The position numbers and the translations under genes were made by a program. From positions 186,001-250,000 of the forward strand of contig JADJWX010000007.1 in assembly GCA_016716135.1 (NCBI GenBank): DNA of 64,000 nucleotides. Reading direction: 5' to 3'. This DNA comes from Lewinellaceae bacterium (GTDB lineage: Bacteria > Bacteroidota > Bacteroidia > Chitinophagales > Saprospiraceae). Every line of letters starts with the position of its first letter. Position 1 is the stretch's first letter. Below, in pieces: positions 54,522 through 64,000 of this stretch. Under the pieces are notes generated by a model. It was not told where the DNA came from, searched no databases, and saw nothing but the letters and a program-made list of their open reading frames with translations.

Positions 54522-55340
54522 TCAAACCCGCTTCATCCAGTCCAGCGTAAAAGCAAACACCGCCTCTTTTTCCGGTTCATTATGAATTTCATGGTACAGC
54601 CCCGGCCATTCCCGGTGCGTCACCGGGCCTTGCAGGCGTCCGGCCATGTCGCGGGTAGCCTGCGCCGAGGTCAGCTTGTCGTCGCCACCGTGTTGCAGCA
54701 GGAGCGGAAGCGGCGTTTCTCCGGCATATTGATCCAGCCGGATGGAGGCATCGAGCAGTTGTATTCCGGCAGCCAGGCTGAGTTGGTTGTGCACCAGTGG
54801 ATCGTTTTGATAAGCTTCCACCACGGCCGGGTCGTGGGAAAGAAAATGCACTGCCAGACCGTTGGGCAGGCGCAAGGTTGGCAAAAAACGATGGAGCACC
54901 CGCCCGGCCAGCACCTTCAGCAACGGCGCCGGGAAGGCCAGCCGTATCCAGGGCGCCGTGGCAATCACCCCGGCGAGTTCCGGTTTGCGTTGGAGCAGGT
55001 AATTTAACACCAGGTTTCCGCCCATCGAATGGCCGTACAAAAAATGCGGCGCGTCCGGATACCGCTTCCGGGTTTCAGCCAAGGCCAGCCCGATATCATC
55101 CAGCAGAACATCCAGGTTTTTCGCATGGCCGCGGCGGCCTTCGCTTTGCCCGTAGCCCTGCTGGTCGTAGCCGAGTACCGCCACACCGTTGCGGTTGAAC
55201 CACTGCGCCAGATGGGTGTACCGGCCGATATGTTCGCCCATGCCGTGCACCAGGGTGATTACCGCCACCGGTTGCGATACCGGCCAGTGGCTGGCGTAAA
55301 TGCGCAAACCCTGGCCATTTGTCCAAGTCAGTTGTTCCAT
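54522..55340 (-). CDS. Monoacylglycerol lipase / lysophospholipase-like alpha/beta hydrolase
   Basis: The product is 272 aa. The oxyanion region LVHGMGEHIGRY and the nucleophile elbow LYGHSMGGNL (Ser105) place it in the hydrolase_4 / serine aminopeptidase S33 family. The acid is in QHGGDDKLTS and the His in PGLYHEIHNEPE. Such enzymes cleave monoacylglycerols or lysophospholipids. There is no signal peptide, so it is cytoplasmic. The 3' third was duplicated at 52223-52513. It follows the OmpA/SPOR pair on the same strand after 13 nt, so it may be the third gene of that operon. Confidence 0.92.
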   Translation of the reverse strand: MEQLTWTNGQGLRIYASHWPVSQPVAVITLVHGMGEHIGRYTHLAQWFNRNGVAVLGYDQQGYGQSEGRRGHAKNLDVLLDDIGLALAETRKRYPDAPHFLYGHSMGGNLVLNYLLQRKPELAGVIATAPWIRLAFPAPLLKVLAGRVLHRFLPTLRLPNGLAVHFLSHDPAVVEAYQNDPLVHNQLSLAAGIQLLDASIRLDQYAGETPLPLLLQHGGDDKLTSAQATRDMAGRLQGPVTHREWPGLYHEIHNEPEKEAVFAFTLDWMKRV

Positions 55341-55353
55341 CTGCGGGCTGAGT

Positions 55354-55689
55354 TTAATTGTTCAGGTATTTTTTAACACCATTGGAAAATGTAACCACCC
55401 GGCCGTTCGGCAGCTTCGGCGCAATTGTTTTTTCAAAAAACTGCTGCGCCTCCGGCAAGGTAAAAAACGCGCCTGCAAAGTAGCAGTATTGCATTTCGGT
55501 ATCCTGGCGCATGTACACCGGGTGGTGCAGGCGCAACAGTTCCGATCCGGCAGCCAGGGGCTTCCCAACGCAGGAAAGTTCGATTGTGTAGCCCGTAAAA
55601 CTGCGCGGGAGTGGTTGCGCGACGTATTGCTTATCGTCCGGCTTGGGCGCCTCCCCGGCTTTTTTTCCGGCTGGCCTGGTTTCACTCAA
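55354..55689 (-). CDS. Small SPOR-like domain protein
   Basis: The product is 111 aa from ATG 55689, overlapping the stop of the OmpA-like gene by 4 nt (ATGA), hence translationally coupled. After a charged leader (TRPAGKKAGEAPKPDDKQYV), residues about 30-110 form a beta-alpha-beta-beta domain (SFTGYTIELSCVGKPLAAGS; YCYFAGAFFTLPEAQQFFEK) with the layout of SPOR domains, which bind peptidoglycan. There is no signal peptide of its own. Pairing with a peptidoglycan-binding OmpA protein supports a cell-envelope role. The family assignment is by pattern and moderately sure. Confidence 0.7.
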   Translation of the reverse strand: MSETRPAGKKAGEAPKPDDKQYVAQPLPRSFTGYTIELSCVGKPLAAGSELLRLHHPVYMRQDTEMQYCYFAGAFFTLPEAQQFFEKTIAPKLPNGRVVTFSNGVKKYLNN

Positions 55690-56324
55690 TTCGGGAAAAT
55701 AGTCGCCTTGCGCAGGGGGGCGCCCCGCCGCCGCTTTGTTGGCGGCAGCGCGTTGCCGGCAGCTGCTTGTGCCGGTGCACCCGGCGACACGGTCGGTTTG
55801 ACTTTCGGCACATCAGGTTGCACAAGCGGCTTTTTGGGCGCCAGGCCGCCCAATGCCAACCAGGGAGCACGGGTTACGGAATCGGCCGGCAAATTGCGCA
55901 GGAGCAGTTCCACGCGGCGGTTTTTGCGTTTTTCGGCATCCGAGCAACGCGCCCCGCGCCCGCAGCGGTTGAGCGGTTTGGTTTCGCCGTAGCCCCGGGC
56001 AGTCAGGCGTTTGGCAGTGATTCCTTTGCCGACAAGGTAGGTCCGAACGGCGGTGGCGCGGCTCCGGGAGAGTTTCAAATTGTAGGATGCGCTGCCGCTG
56101 GCATCGGTGTGCGCCCCGATTTCGGCCGTGATGGCCGGCGTGGCCTTCAGCAGTGCAGCCACTTCATCCAGTTCCTGCCTGCCGGCAGCGTTCACACTGG
56201 TTTTATTCGCAGAAAATTCAATGGTTGAAAGTATAACCCGCATGGTGCCGGATTGCGCAGCCGAAAAAAGCGGGAGCAGTAAAAAAACGGTGTAAAAAAA
56301 AGATCGGAGTAGTAGCATCGCCAT
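55686..56324 (-). CDS. OmpA-family peptidoglycan-binding protein
   Basis: The product is 212 aa from ATG 56324 (MAMLLLRSFFYTVFLLLPLF, a signal peptide). Upstream in-frame sequence overlaps fmt and is not used. Residues about 30-135 are an OmpA C-terminal-like domain (ITAEIGAHTDASGSASYNLK; LTARGYGETKPLNRCG; CSDAEKRKNRRVELLL), with the Asp and Arg that bind diaminopimelate. A proline- and basic-rich tail follows (about 150-212). It is divergent from fmt, 69 nt apart, and overlaps the SPOR-like gene. Confidence 0.9.
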   Translation of the reverse strand: MAMLLLRSFFYTVFLLLPLFSAAQSGTMRVILSTIEFSANKTSVNAAGRQELDEVAALLKATPAITAEIGAHTDASGSASYNLKLSRSRATAVRTYLVGKGITAKRLTARGYGETKPLNRCGRGARCSDAEKRKNRRVELLLRNLPADSVTRAPWLALGGLAPKKPLVQPDVPKVKPTVSPGAPAQAAAGNALPPTKRRRGAPLRKATIFPN

Positions 56325-56393
56325 CAGCGTTTGGGCACAAAAACAGGCTGCAAAAGTAGTGGAATAAGCCTGGAATTTGCGGAAGTTTGCGCC

Positions 56394-57314
56394 ATGCGAA
56401 TCGTTTTTATGGGCACGCCGGAATTTGCCGTGCCATCCCTGGAAATATTGCTGGACCACGGCTACTCCGTCCCCGCGGTCATCACGGCGCCCGACAAACC
56501 CGGCGGGCGGCACGGCTTGCAGGAGTCGGCGGTGAAAAAATTTGCCCTGAGTCGGGGGCTTGAAGTGCTGCAACCGCCTAAACTGAAAAACCCCGAATTT
56601 CTGGAACAACTGCGCGCCTGCCGGGCCGACCTGCAGGTGGTCGTTGCGTTCCGGATGCTGCCCGAAGTCGTGTGGAGCATGCCGCCGCTGGGCACGCTCA
56701 ACCTGCACGGTTCCCTGCTTCCGAAGTACCGCGGCGCAGCGCCGATCAACTGGGCCATCATCCGCGGCGAGAAGGAAACCGGCCTGACCACGTTCCTCCT
56801 GCAACATGAAATCGACACCGGCGATATGCTGTTCCAGGAAAAACTATCCATCGGAGAAAACGAAACTGCCGGTGAATTGCACGATCGCATGATGCTGGCC
56901 GGCGCCCAACTCGTGCTGCGTACGGTGCAGGCCATCGAAAACGGAACGGTGCAGCCCCAACCGCAGGCCGACGTGGAAGCAACCCATGCACCCAAAATTT
57001 TCAAAGAAACCTGCGAGATTGATTTTAACCAGCCAACCGCACAGGTCCACAATTTTATCCGCGGCCTTAGCCCCTACCCCGGCGCCTGGACGCTGCTCGA
57101 CGGCAAAACGCTGAAAATTACCCGCACGGAAAAACTGCCTGTGACCGGCAACCTCCCTAGACCCGGCGCCTATATTTCCGATGGAAAAAACTACCTGCGG
57201 GTCAGCACCGCCGACGGGTTTGTTGAAGTGCTCGAACTGCAGTTGGAGGGCAAACGGCGGCTGCCGGTGCGGGAGTTCCTGAACGGGTTCAAGTTTGATT
57301 GGTCAGACGGGTAG
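56394..57314 (+). CDS. fmt: Methionyl-tRNA formyltransferase
   Basis: The product is 306 aa from ATG 56394 (MRIVFMGTPEFAVPSLEILL). Motifs include VITAPDKPGGR, the catalytic GTLNLHGSLLPKYRGAAPIN (Asn-His-Ser region), and LLQHEIDTGDMLFQ with the Asp of the formyl transfer centre. The C-terminal tRNA-binding domain (about 205-306; FIRGLSPYPGAWTLLDGK) is complete. It formylates initiator Met-tRNA with 10-formyl-THF in the cytoplasm. A longer in-frame start at 56331 would overlap the promoter region of the divergent OmpA gene. No def gene is adjacent. Confidence 0.96.
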   Translation: MRIVFMGTPEFAVPSLEILLDHGYSVPAVITAPDKPGGRHGLQESAVKKFALSRGLEVLQPPKLKNPEFLEQLRACRADLQVVVAFRMLPEVVWSMPPLGTLNLHGSLLPKYRGAAPINWAIIRGEKETGLTTFLLQHEIDTGDMLFQEKLSIGENETAGELHDRMMLAGAQLVLRTVQAIENGTVQPQPQADVEATHAPKIFKETCEIDFNQPTAQVHNFIRGLSPYPGAWTLLDGKTLKITRTEKLPVTGNLPRPGAYISDGKNYLRVSTADGFVEVLELQLEGKRRLPVREFLNGFKFDWSDG

Positions 57315-57332
57315 ATTTCCCCACCTGGAACG

Positions 57333-57490
57333 AAATCCGCGTTCATTCGCGTTTCGCCGCAGGCGAATCCGCCTCATCCGCGTTCAATTTCGACGCGCTT
57401 GGAAATCCAAATACGCTTTCCCGACTAAGAGGAGTTGGAACGCGGATATAACGGATTCGCCTGCGGCGAAACGCGGATTTTCACGGATTT
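57333..57490. repeat. 54-nt inverted repeat between fmt and the BNR/Ig giant gene
   Basis: The left arm (57333-57386) and right arm (57437-57490) share the core CGTTTCGCCGCAGGCGAATC with its complement, and outer AAATCCG/CGGATTT and inner ATCCGCGTTC/GAACGCGGAT pairings. The loop is 50 nt. It lies between the convergent genes fmt (ends 57314) and the giant protein (ends 57568). The remaining bases of the gap show no gene. Confidence 0.85.
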
Positions 57491-57567
57491 GATTCCGATT
57501 AGGACAGTTTTGGCGGTTAGCGTTAAATCACCTCAACAAAAAATTACACAACGTCAATTTCCGCTCT

Positions 57568-58330
57568 TTACCGCCGCAAAACCACAAGGTTCCCCTGCGC
57601 CATACCCTGGTCGGTCACCAACCGGTACCGGTACACACCCGACGGCAGTTCCGGCAGCGCGAGGTCCAGCGTTTGCCCGCCGGGCAAAAGTCCACCCCGG
57701 TGCAGCGTTGCCACGAACCGGCCGTCGGCGCCGAACAATTCGAGCCGGACCTGCACGGCCTGCTGTGCTTTTATTTCCATAAAAACCCGGTCGACCGCAG
57801 GGTTGGGATACACTTTTGCCGACAGTATTCCGGCCAGGTTTGCCGTGCTGCTGGCGCAAGCTTCGGCGGAAACTTCACCGGAAACGCCGGGGCAACCATC
57901 CGGGCTGTCCATTGCCACGGCATACTGGCCCGCAGACGCCGCCGTCCAAAATTGCCCGGTAGCGCCCGGAATGGGGTCGCCGTTCAGCAACCACTGGTAA
58001 TTGCTGCCGGACGGCGCCGACAGGTGGCAAAGGTCGAGAACTTGCACCACGGGCTCAAAGGGCGGATACTCCGTAACATGCACAACATCAGATGCCGGCC
58101 CTGCGCCGCAACCATTGGCAAACGTTGCCGAATAGGTTCCCTCCCCGGTTGCTACAACCTCGGGGGTCGTTGCGCCGTTCGACCAAAGCACCGTACAGCC
58201 GGGGCACAAGTTCCCCACTGCCAGCACAACAAATCCGCCAGGACACAATGCCGTGGAGCCCGTTGTTAACAACAGCGGCGCCCCGGGCAGCGTACCGGTG
58301 GTAATGGTGATGGCTTCGGAGAATCCGGGC
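57568..58330 (-). pseudogene. C-terminal part of the BNR/Ig giant protein after a frameshift (last Ig repeats plus T9SS sorting domain)
   Basis: This frame takes over at about 58320-58330 and encodes the end of the eighth Ig repeat (SEAITITTGTLPGAP), one complete repeat (LCPGGFVVLAVGNLCPGCTV), a degenerate final one (SGSNYQWLLNGDPIPGATGQ), and a type A sorting domain (KVYPNPAVDRVFMEIKAQ; LPSGVYRYRLVTDQGMAQGN). It has no start of its own. A 2-nt duplication (TTCTCC for TTCC) in the codons after GDSPDS explains the shift. Confidence 0.85.
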
Positions 58331-61300
58331 TGTCGCCACATTCGTTGCCAACGGTGGCGGTGTAGACGCCGCCCGAAGTGACGGTGATCTCGGGCAGCGT
58401 CTCGCCGGTCGACCATTGGACGGTGCATCCGATACACACATTTTCGGCTTTAAGCACGACCGACTCACCGGGACACAGGACTGTGTTGCCCGAGGCCGAA
58501 ATGGTGGGCGCCTCCGGCAACGTGCCGGTCGTGATTTGGATACTTTCGGATGCCGGGCTGTCGCCGCAGGCATTGCTGACTGTGGCCGTGTAGGCGCCTG
58601 CGGCCGAAACCGTGATTTCTGAGGTAGTTTCACCGGTTGACCAGAGGATGCTGCAACCGGAGCAGCTATTTTCGGCTGTCAACTGGACAGACGCTCCCGA
58701 ACACAACAACGTGCTGCCCGACGCCGAAAGATCCGGCGCTTCCGGCAGGGTACTGGTGCTCACGTTGATCGCCGCTGAAACCGGGCTGTCGCCGCAAGTG
58801 TTGCTAAACGTTGCCGTGTAGGCGCCTTCAGCAAAAACAGTGATTTCGGGTGTGGTTGCGCCGGTTGACCAAAGCACCGTACAGCCGGCGCAAATATTTT
58901 CTGCCGTCAGCAACACCGACCCTCCCGGACAAAGCAACGTGCTGCCCGCCGCTGAAAGCACAGGCACTTCCGGCAAAGCGCCGGCGGTGATGCTTACAGG
59001 TTCGGAAACCGGGCTGACACCGCAGGCATTGTTCACCGTAGCCGTATAAGCGCCCTCCTCGGAAACGGTAATTTGAGGCCCGGCTTCCCCGTTCGACCAG
59101 ATGACCGTGCAATCGGAGCACACATTACCCGCCGTCAGCACCACCGACGCACCCGGACACAGCACCGTTGCGGCGGCCTGGAGCAGCGGGGCATGGGGCG
59201 CCGTACCGGTAGTGACTTCGATAGCAGCCGACGGAGCACTTTCCCCACAGGCATTACCGACCGTGGCGCTGTACGCACCTGCGGCGGAGACCGTGATTTC
59301 AGGCCCGGTTTCACCGGTTGACCATTCGACGGTACAGCCCTGGCACAGATTGGCTACTGAAAGCACCACAGATTCGCCATTGCATAAAGAAGTCGGGCCG
59401 CCGGCCAGTACGGCAGGTGCATCGGGCACCTCAAGGCCGGTAACCGCGATCGCGTTGGAAGCCGGGCTCTCGCTGCAATTGCTGCCGTTATTATTGCTGA
59501 CTATCGCGGTATACGCGCCTGCGGCGGAAACACTGATTTCAGGGGTGGTTTCGCCATTTGACCAAAGGAGGCTGCAGCCGTTACAAATATTTGTTGCTGT
59601 AAGCACAAGCGATTCGCCCGGGCATAATCCGGTATTTCCGGAAGCAGAGATTTCGACTGCTGCGGGCGGGTTTACGGCAAGCACCTCAATGTTTTCCGAA
59701 GCCGGGCCGGCGCCGCAGCTGTTGCTGAGGGTGGCGGCATAAATGCCGTCGACGGAAACTGCAATTTCGGGCGTGGTTTCACCGGTTGACCATTCGACCG
59801 TACAACCCGGGCACAGGTTCTCCGCCGTCAGCACGACCGACTCGCCCGGACAAAGCAAGGTATTGCCCGATGCCGAAAGCACAGGCGCAACGGGCAAGTT
59901 GGCTGTAAAAACGTTGATCACTTCGGAAGCCGGGCTGTCGCCGCAGGCGTTGGCCGCCGTCGCCGTGTAGGCGCCTTCTGTGGAAACACTGATTTCAGGG
60001 GTGGTTTCGCCATTTGACCAAAGGATGGTGCAACCGGCACAGAGATTTTCTGCCGTCAGCACCACCGACTCGCCAGGGCACAGCGTCGTGGAACTGTTGG
60101 CAGATACCGTTAGAGCCCCGGGCGCCTGGTTTATTATAGCCGACACCGCTACACGATCACTTTCGCACAGATCATCCATTTCGACCTCGATATCATACAA
60201 GTAGTAGTAATAATCCGGGCCGGCGGTGGATGATTTTATTGTCACAAGGTTAGGGACGGTATAGGGATAGTTTACACCCGAGTTGTTCCGGTAGAGATTA
60301 GCCGGCGCCGGGCAGCCGATTTGCAGGTCGGCGCCGGCTGGGATATCCATGTCAAGCGTTACGCGGCTTTCTCCGTTTTCGACGAAAATAGTTTTTTCCA
60401 ACAAAACAGCGCCTGCCGAAGTACGCAACTGAAAAGTGCGATTTGCGGCGCCGTTGGCGTACACTTTTGCCGACTTCAGCCGGAATGGTTTTTCGGCGTC
60501 AAAGATCAGGAAGTAGTCGCCGGCATGATTGCCGCCGTTGCCGATGTTGTTGGAAAGCGGGCCAACTCGTTCAATAAGTAGCGTACCGGTACCGGCAGCC
60601 GTATAAAACACCGTCGTTTGTGTAATATCGGTTGTAAAAAGTTCCCCGGTGTGCAGGGGATCTTTATCCGTGGTGGAAGCATACCAGCGAATTTGTTCGC
60701 CCGGACCGCCTGTGGCCTGAAGCGACACTTCTCCGGGGCCGCAACGTTCGGCAGGCGCTACGACAGGTTCGGCGGGCGCTTCCACAACGATGTAAGCTGT
60801 TTCTTCCAATGCATTTTCGCCTGCGTCATTCGACGCGGTCAATTGAACGGTATACGCGCCTTTTCCGCTAAACGTAACTACGGGATTTTGTTCGGTGGAT
60901 GTGGCCGGGGTGCCGCCTTCAAATGTCCAGCTCCAGGCGTTGGGGTTGTTGGTGGATTTATCCGTGAATTGCACGGTCAGCGTCCGGCACCCAAGACGTT
61001 GGTCCGCCTCAAAAGCAACATCGGGCGGGGTGATCAGGTACAAGGGCGATTCCCAAAGGCCACGGCCGTAGGTACCTGCGAAGATGGTGTTGGACACATA
61101 GTTGATTTCCAGTTCGTACACCCGCGCGTTAGGGAGCCCTTCGAAAAAACCGGCCCACTGGCCGCCCAGGTCGTCGTTGGTGTAGGCCACGAACCCGAAA
61201 CCGCCGACGTAAATACCGTTTTTCCCCTTGTCTTCCCAGGCCGCGCAATATTTGGTACCGGAGGGCAAACCGGCGGCAATATTCGTCCAACTGCTGCCTG

Positions 61301-63269
61301 CATTGACGGAGTGATACACTGCCGAAGAGGTGACGATGAGCAAACGCTGCGGATTTTGCGGATGCACGGCAATGTAACTGATAGAACTGCCGCCCCAGGC
61401 AGATGCAATATTTGTCCAAACGCCGCCGCCATTGGCTGTGGTAAACAGCGATGACCCGCGGGCCACGTAGATGCGCTGGTTGTCGGACGGCGCCAGTTTC
61501 ATGTGATTAAAATTGCCGTTGTCGAAGTTGGAAATTTTCGTCCAGCTGCCGCCGCTGTTCGTGCTGCGCCAGATGTCGGCGAAGGCGACGTAAATCGTGC
61601 TCGCCACCTGGGGGTCTTGCTCAAATGGTGTGATCCAGGCGCCGTCTTCCACATCAGGTGGTTTGGAAATGGAGGAACGGGTATTGCCCTGATTGGTAGA
61701 GCGGTACATCGAGCCGTTTTGGGACGTGCCGTAGAGGATGTTGGCGTTGTTCCAGTCCACAAACGTTTCCATACCGTCGGCGCCAAGCCAGTCCACCCAG
61801 GTCCGGTTGTTGGTGCGCATGACGCTGGTGCCGTTGTCCTGCGCGCCGCCCGAGACTACGTTGGGGTTTGTTTTGGAAACACCAATTTTGTAAAATTCCC
61901 GGATACCAAGCCCGGTGGATAAGTCGTCGAACGATGCTGCGCCGTCGGTACTGCGGTAAATTCCGCCGTCGGTGCCGACAAACAGCGTGTCATTCGAAAA
62001 CTTCAGGATATCCACATCCGCGTGGTTATAGCCCACACCGAGCGAAGCGGCGGTGCTGGGTACCCAATGCGAGGTCAGGAAAAAGGACTGGCCGCCGTCG
62101 ACAGATTTCCAGGTGTGGATGCCGGCAATATGCACTTCATCGGCATCGGACAGGCTCACGGCCACATCCATATCGCGGGGCGCCTGGCCACGGTCGTCGT
62201 CGCCGGTGGCGCTGTAGCCAAAGTAATTGATGTCGTCGCCGTCGATGAGTTTGGTGAATGATGCGCCGCTGTTGGTGGATTTGTAAAATGCGCCGAAGCG
62301 ACCACCCTGGGATTCCAGCACGTACACTACGTTCGGGTTTGCGGGCGATACACCCATCATTTTGTAGTTGTTACTGGCGGTGCCGAAACCGGTAATTTGG
62401 GTAAAAGACGCACCGCCGTTGGTGGAACGGTACACGTTTCTGCCGGAGAAGTAAATGGTGTTCGGGTCGCCGGGTTTGAATTCAATATCGTAGCCCGAAG
62501 TGCCGCTGGCGCCGGAAACGGCGGTCCAGGTAGCCCCGCCGTTGGTGGAACGGAACAGGCCGCTTGATTCGGATACGGCGTACACCGTATTGGGGTTGGT
62601 GGGGTGAAACTGGATGCGGCTGACACGGCCGCTGCCGGAAACATTGCCCGTGGTTGTCCAGGTTGCGCCGCCGTCGGTGGAGCGGTAAATCCGGCCCGAG
62701 GTGCTGCCCCAGAGGTAATGCTGGTTGTCGTAGGGTGAAATTTCGAGGGCGTACACATCCACCGTCGAATAATCGTCGGTAAGGGGCGTCCAGGTAGCGC
62801 CGCCATCGAGCGTTTTCCAGACGCCGCCGGTTGGGCTGCCGACGATGAGGTGCTGGTTATTCGCGGCGTCTATGCCGATGGAAGTGACGCGACCGACGCC
62901 GGGATTCCAGCCGGAGGTGGCATTTTTATAGGTGGGGCCGAGTTGTTTCCAGTCGCCGGCAAAGGCGCCGGATTCGGCCAGGTTTTGGCGTACGGCGCGG
63001 CGGTAATCGCGGGCGCGTTGGGCAAGTTCGGCGTTGGGGATTTTAACGCCGGTGGCGTCCAGTTCCATTTGGGCTACGTATTCCCAGCGTTTGTAAGGTT
63101 TGTAGCCGGTGCCGCGGCCGGTGCCGACGAGTTGGAAATGCGCCTCGGCTTCCTGGCGGATTTCGTTGAGGGTAAAGGTGCCGGCCTCGATCATGTCGAG
63201 GTACTTTTGGGCAGACAGCGGGAGGAAAAACAGCAACAGGGTAACAAGCGGGAGCAGACGGAGACGCAT
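58319..63269 (-). CDS. Giant BNR/Vps10-PKD-Ig-repeat protein (frameshifted before its T9SS domain)
   Basis: ATG 63269 opens the signal peptide MRLRLLPLVTLLLFFLPLSA. As read, the frame stops at 58266, about 60 nt past the shift. Residues about 105-745 are BNR/sortilin propeller repeats (GGVWKTLDGGATWTPLTDD; GIYRSTDGAASFDDLS). A PKD domain (745-830; FTDKSTNNPNAWSWTFEGGT) and a jelly-roll-like region follow. From about residue 1046 eight Ig-like repeats of about 76 aa occur, with LCPGESVVLTAENLCPGCTV, EWSTGETTPEI and AYTATVSNACGDSPAS; one more full and one partial repeat lie past the frameshift. The total native length would be about 1900 aa. Surface display through T9SS and adhesion or degradation of polymers are plausible. 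The gene converges on fmt. Confidence 0.85.
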
Positions 63270-63385
63270 GATTTCGGGCTGATTTGGTGAAAAGCGGAGT
63301 GGGAGGAGAACAAAGGTAGTAAATGGCCTGCCTGTCCGACGGCGGTGTATTTGCCCGATATTTGCTTTTCTTTAGTTTTTTATGG

Positions 63386-63796
63386 ACCACGGAGGCATGG
63401 AGGACACGGAGTTTGGCCGTCTTCGGCGGATTGGGACAGGATCAACCTAATTTATGCGAATCGGGGATTAAACCTGCACCTTAGTATGCGTGGGATACCT
63501 GGGTTGCCTTTACACAGGATATATCCCGCAGGCTTGTCCTGTCGGAGCGCAGCGGAGACACCTACACCAGCAAAATTTGCGTGATGTACCTAAAAAACGG
63601 GGCACTCCGCGTTACCCTGGTACATTTCAGAACATAGAATTTTTGTGGATTTCTCCGCTGCGCTACGACAAGACAAGAAAAGGGAAGATCGCGCATACAT
63701 TTAGCCCCTGATCCGCATGATTTATCAGGATTAACATGTTAATCCTGAACAACTCTACTCCGCCGAAGGCGGTCAAACTCCGTGCCCTCCGTGTTT
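63386..63796. repeat. Composite of nested palindromic elements
   Basis: The outer arms 63386-63430 (ACCACGGAGGCATGGAGGAC, then GTTTGGCCGTCTTCGGCGGA) pair with 63759-63796, minus one 9-nt unit. Inside, 63433-63467 pairs imperfectly with 63702-63747; that arm itself ends in the perfect palindrome CAGGATTAACATGTTAATCC plus TG. Innermost, 63533-63558 (CTTGTCCTGTCGGAGCGCAG) pairs with 63652-63677 (24 of 26). The outer arm is the CACGGAGG family also seen at 22390. The 63270-63803 space contains no gene that I can support. Confidence 0.75.
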
Positions 63797-63803
63797 AAAA
63801 AAC

Positions 63804-64000
63804 TCAAAACAACAAATCCAGAATAGCCAGACCGCCAAACACCAAACTCGCCACGCCGTTCGTCGTAAAAAAGGCCAGGTTCACCCGGCTCAAATCATCG
63901 GGTTTAACCAACCGGTGCTGATACACCAGCAAGGCCAAAAAAATACCTGTGCCGAGCCATAGCAAGTCTTCCGCCTGCGGCAAACGCACATGGAGCAAAC
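63804..64000 (-). CDS. UbiA-family prenyltransferase, C-terminal end (5' part outside window)
   Basis: About 64 codons are visible, ending at the stop at 63804. LALLVYQHRLVKPDDLSRVN and AFFTTNGVASLVFGGLAIL match the C-terminus of 4-hydroxybenzoate-type polyprenyltransferases (YQHxLVKPDDLSRVNxAFFTTNG). The protein would be an integral membrane enzyme attaching a polyprenyl chain to an aromatic precursor in quinone synthesis. Which acceptor it uses cannot be told. A 5' remnant of a similar gene lies at 52514-52632. Confidence 0.85.
   Translation of the reverse strand, partial: LLHVRLPQAEDLLWLGTGIFLALLVYQHRLVKPDDLSRVNLAFFTTNGVASLVFGGLAILDLLF

Noticed and set aside
54540..55007. Plus-strand frame overlapping the hydrolase
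   Set aside because: Only its first codons resemble ferredoxin; the rest is the antisense of the intact hydrolase.
63386..63796. Group II intron, riboswitch or tRNA in the structured right-end region
   Set aside because: No domain V, no tRNA cloverleaf or known aptamer consensus; simple nested inverted repeats explain the structure.

Overview
The window is chromosomal DNA of a Bacteroidota bacterium, most likely a Saprospiria/Lewinella-like lineage. The evidence is the type IX secretion (T9SS) machinery and cargo: PorP/SprF, a PorE-like OmpA/PD40 protein, type A sorting domains and a gliding-type (type B) C-terminus. Very large HYR, cohesin-like and Ig-like surface proteins, a fused CcoN-CcoO cbb3 oxidase and TAnnTTTG-type -7 promoter elements fit the same group. 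Most genes are moderately GC-rich. Two stretches (about 39.7-42.9 kb and 52.8-53.75 kb) are visibly more AT-rich.

Layout. 1-16.1 kb (minus strand): a surface-protein locus with a 2848-aa HYR/cohesin/dockerin-like T9SS cargo protein, a 1571-aa HYR/cohesin-like protein with a gliding-type C-terminus, PorP/SprF, and a PorE-like protein cut by the left edge. 16.7-22.4 kb: CorA, a prolyl oligopeptidase lipoprotein, an unknown secreted protein overlapping murB. 22.7-30.3 kb: a TIR-domain membrane protein divergent from a cbb3 oxidase operon (ccoS, ccoNO, ccoQ, ccoP, ccoG, ccoH/fixH, SafE-like) that ends in a good terminator. 30.4-32 kb: two helical proteins, the second resembling PspA in pattern but with two N-terminal membrane segments. 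32.1-33.8 kb: ubiX and a pirin. 34-45.6 kb: an FG-GAP/ASPIC protein split by an in-frame TAA, a GH30-like secreted glycosidase, a Vps10/BNR-type T9SS protein and a tandem CbbX-like AAA+ protein. 46-50.7 kb: a 1538-aa HYR-like protein. 50.7-57.3 kb: a GNAT acetyltransferase, ferredoxin, SDR, a scar of truncated hydrolase and ubiA pieces, a frameshifted T9SS protein, an intact lysophospholipase-like hydrolase, SPOR-like and OmpA-like proteins, and fmt. 57.6-63.3 kb: a frameshifted BNR-PKD-Ig T9SS giant. The right edge holds the 3' end of ubiA.

Two themes stand out. First, intergenic spaces, especially between convergent stop codons, are filled by long inverted repeats of several sequence families. 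Three copies (17744, 26024, 31958) share one architecture: arms built from 7-nt units, an inner GGTTCACC/GGTGAACC-like boundary, and a 62-63 nt loop with a related AT-rich core. The element at 63386-63796 nests at least three palindromes inside each other. Second, many genes are broken by small indels, one in-frame stop, or truncation and duplication. This is either recent decay or residual sequence error, and read-level data would tell which. No tRNA, rRNA or CRISPR array was seen.
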